Below the pieces are notes generated by a model. That model saw nothing but the letters and a program-made list of their open reading frames with translations, had not been told where the DNA came from and made no database searches. From Thermoflexus hugenholtzii JAD2 (lineage in GTDB: Bacteria > Chloroflexota > Chloroflexia > Chloroflexales > Roseiflexaceae), in assembly GCA_945881915.1 (NCBI GenBank), contig CAMCVW010000023.1:1-53173 (forward strand): 53,173 nt of DNA, read 5' to 3'. This document shows positions 52,206 through 53,173 of this stretch, piece after piece. Within the stretch, counting starts at the first letter, position 1. Every line of letters begins with the position of its first letter. Made by a program: the position numbers and the translations under genes.

Positions 52206-53173
52206 ATGCAAAAGGGTGCAGAGTGTATCGTGACGCCACACGCGATGGCGCAGGGTGGCGATGCGGTGGGTCGTATCGACGGTTTGGCATGCTTCATCCC
52301 AGGGGCATTGCCCGGTGAACAGGTCAAGGTAAAAATAACACAAGTCAATCCGAATTATGTGCGCGGCGAGATTATCGAGATTATCACGCCGTCGCCGGAT
52401 CGTGTGCCAGTCCTTCATCCGGGTGCGCCCAACATGGAATGGCAACACATCGATCCCGTGGCACAACTCAACTATAAGGTCAAAATACTCCACGACCAGT
52501 TGGTCCACATCGGCAAGCTCGCGGATGTCCCCGAGATTCAAAAAGTCATCGGTTCGCCTGCGTGGCAATACCGCAATAATGCCCGCCTGCACGGCTACGG
52601 GAATTATCTCGGCTACCGCGCAGATGGGAGCAAGCACGTCACCGAAGTCACTGAAGACCCATTACTCCAGCCTGCACTCCAGCATGTCGTCAAGGAATTA
52701 CGCGCTGCAGTGGCTGCGTTCCCTCCGGAACCACGGACGAATTGGAGTGTCGTTCTGCGCCTCAGCGAAACAACCGGCGAAGTCGTCGCTGCGCTCAATG
52801 ACCTGCCCAACCGCATCGCCATTCAGATTCGTGACGCATGGGTGGCAGCGTGCCCCAATGTCGTCGGTGTACGCATGCCTTGGGGCAGTGTCGAAGGTGC
52901 CGAAACCATCAATGAACTCCACTATGGTGTCTCGCTGGATTTGAGTGCCACGACGTTCTTTCAGGTTTCGTTAGGTGCAGCCCGTGCATTGTGCGATACC
53001 GTGTTGGCGGGTCTCGGCGACATCACCGAACAGCGTATCGTTGATGCATACTGTGGCGCAGGAACCTTCACCTTGCCGTTGGCGATGCAATGCGGCCGTG
53101 TCATCGGAATCGAAGAATACGCTCCTGCTGTGGCAAATAGCCAAACAAATGCATGGAACAACAAGCTCGAAAA
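52206..53173 (+). CDS. TrmA/RlmD-family RNA uracil-C5 methyltransferase (partial)
   Basis: The open frame runs off the window end after 322 codons. Residues 1-60 form a TRAM domain (AQGGDAVGRIDGLACFIPGA). A central domain follows, then FFQVSLGAARALCD and the SAM-binding VDAYCGAGTFTLPLAM. The family methylates uracil 54 in tRNA or uracils 747/1939 in 23S rRNA. The N-terminal iron-sulfur cysteines of RlmD are missing: the spot before WQHIDP reads GAPNME. The catalytic cysteine lies beyond the window. AAGGGG precedes the ATG at 52206. Which RNA is the target cannot be told. Confidence 0.88.
   Translation, partial: MQKGAECIVTPHAMAQGGDAVGRIDGLACFIPGALPGEQVKVKITQVNPNYVRGEIIEIITPSPDRVPVLHPGAPNMEWQHIDPVAQLNYKVKILHDQLVHIGKLADVPEIQKVIGSPAWQYRNNARLHGYGNYLGYRADGSKHVTEVTEDPLLQPALQHVVKELRAAVAAFPPEPRTNWSVVLRLSETTGEVVAALNDLPNRIAIQIRDAWVAACPNVVGVRMPWGSVEGAETINELHYGVSLDLSATTFFQVSLGAARALCDTVLAGLGDITEQRIVDAYCGAGTFTLPLAMQCGRVIGIEEYAPAVANSQTNAWNNKLE

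Overview
The window looks like chromosomal DNA of a bacterium of moderate G+C content, most probably a member of the Chloroflexota. The reasons are a LysW-type amino-acid biosynthesis operon, a DeoR regulator fused to a sugar-binding domain, a TrmA/RlmD-type methyltransferase without the usual iron-sulfur cysteines, and promoters that sit only a few bases from start codons. The phylum call is inference; no marker gene in the window settles it. Genes are packed tightly, and many neighbours share an ATGA stop/start overlap.

Region 1 (1-9.65 kb): the 3' end of an rRNA operon (5S rRNA and terminator), a two-copy REP-like repeat, then a minus-strand unit (response regulator, histidine kinase, LysE-type exporter, membrane-anchored cytochrome c). 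Divergent to it is a plus-strand unit of five single-anchor extracytoplasmic proteins. Four of these carry a PepSY-like hairpin, one is cysteine-rich and one ends in ten Asp-rich repeats. ApbE (flavin transferase) and a haem-b ferric-reductase-like membrane protein follow. This looks like an envelope redox system under two-component control whose flavin acceptor is not recognisable.

Region 2 (9.9-25.9 kb): a carbohydrate locus. On the minus strand are a LacI regulator, an L-galactonate-dehydrogenase-like enzyme and an MFS exporter. On the plus strand are a DeoR-periplasmic-binding fusion, L-rhamnose isomerase-like enzyme, a small unknown protein, GH127 arabinofuranosidase, ROK kinase, three Gfo/Idh/MocA oxidoreductases, a SIS protein, a MetE-like methyltransferase with intact zinc ligands, and a UlaG-like hydrolase. 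No transporter for uptake is present. Between 9.70 and 9.82 kb lies a possible structured RNA.

Region 3 (25.9-38.6 kb): a GT-C-like membrane protein, a decayed copy of the UlaG-like gene, a pair of small DMT proteins, then a long minus-strand operon. Read in its own direction it runs: consensus promoter, lysine-rich leader peptide, terminator/antiterminator, LysE exporter, cystathionine gamma-synthase-like enzyme, broken lysW, internally deleted lysX, Nudix hydrolase, truncated lysY, EamA transporter, decayed EamA copy, EamA transporter, lysZ, lysJ, lysK. This is a lysine (or arginine) operon that appears to have lost its first enzymes while keeping its coupling and a textbook-like attenuator.

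Region 4 (38.7-53.2 kb): an HTTM-DCC membrane protein; a surface-glycan unit (GT-C protein, WbqC, GT2 glycosyltransferase, methyltransferase, NeuD-like acyltransferase, beta-propeller protein); a heavily decayed membrane glycosyltransferase; phosphomannomutase; MurJ; a serine hydrolase; and an RNA methyltransferase cut by the window end.
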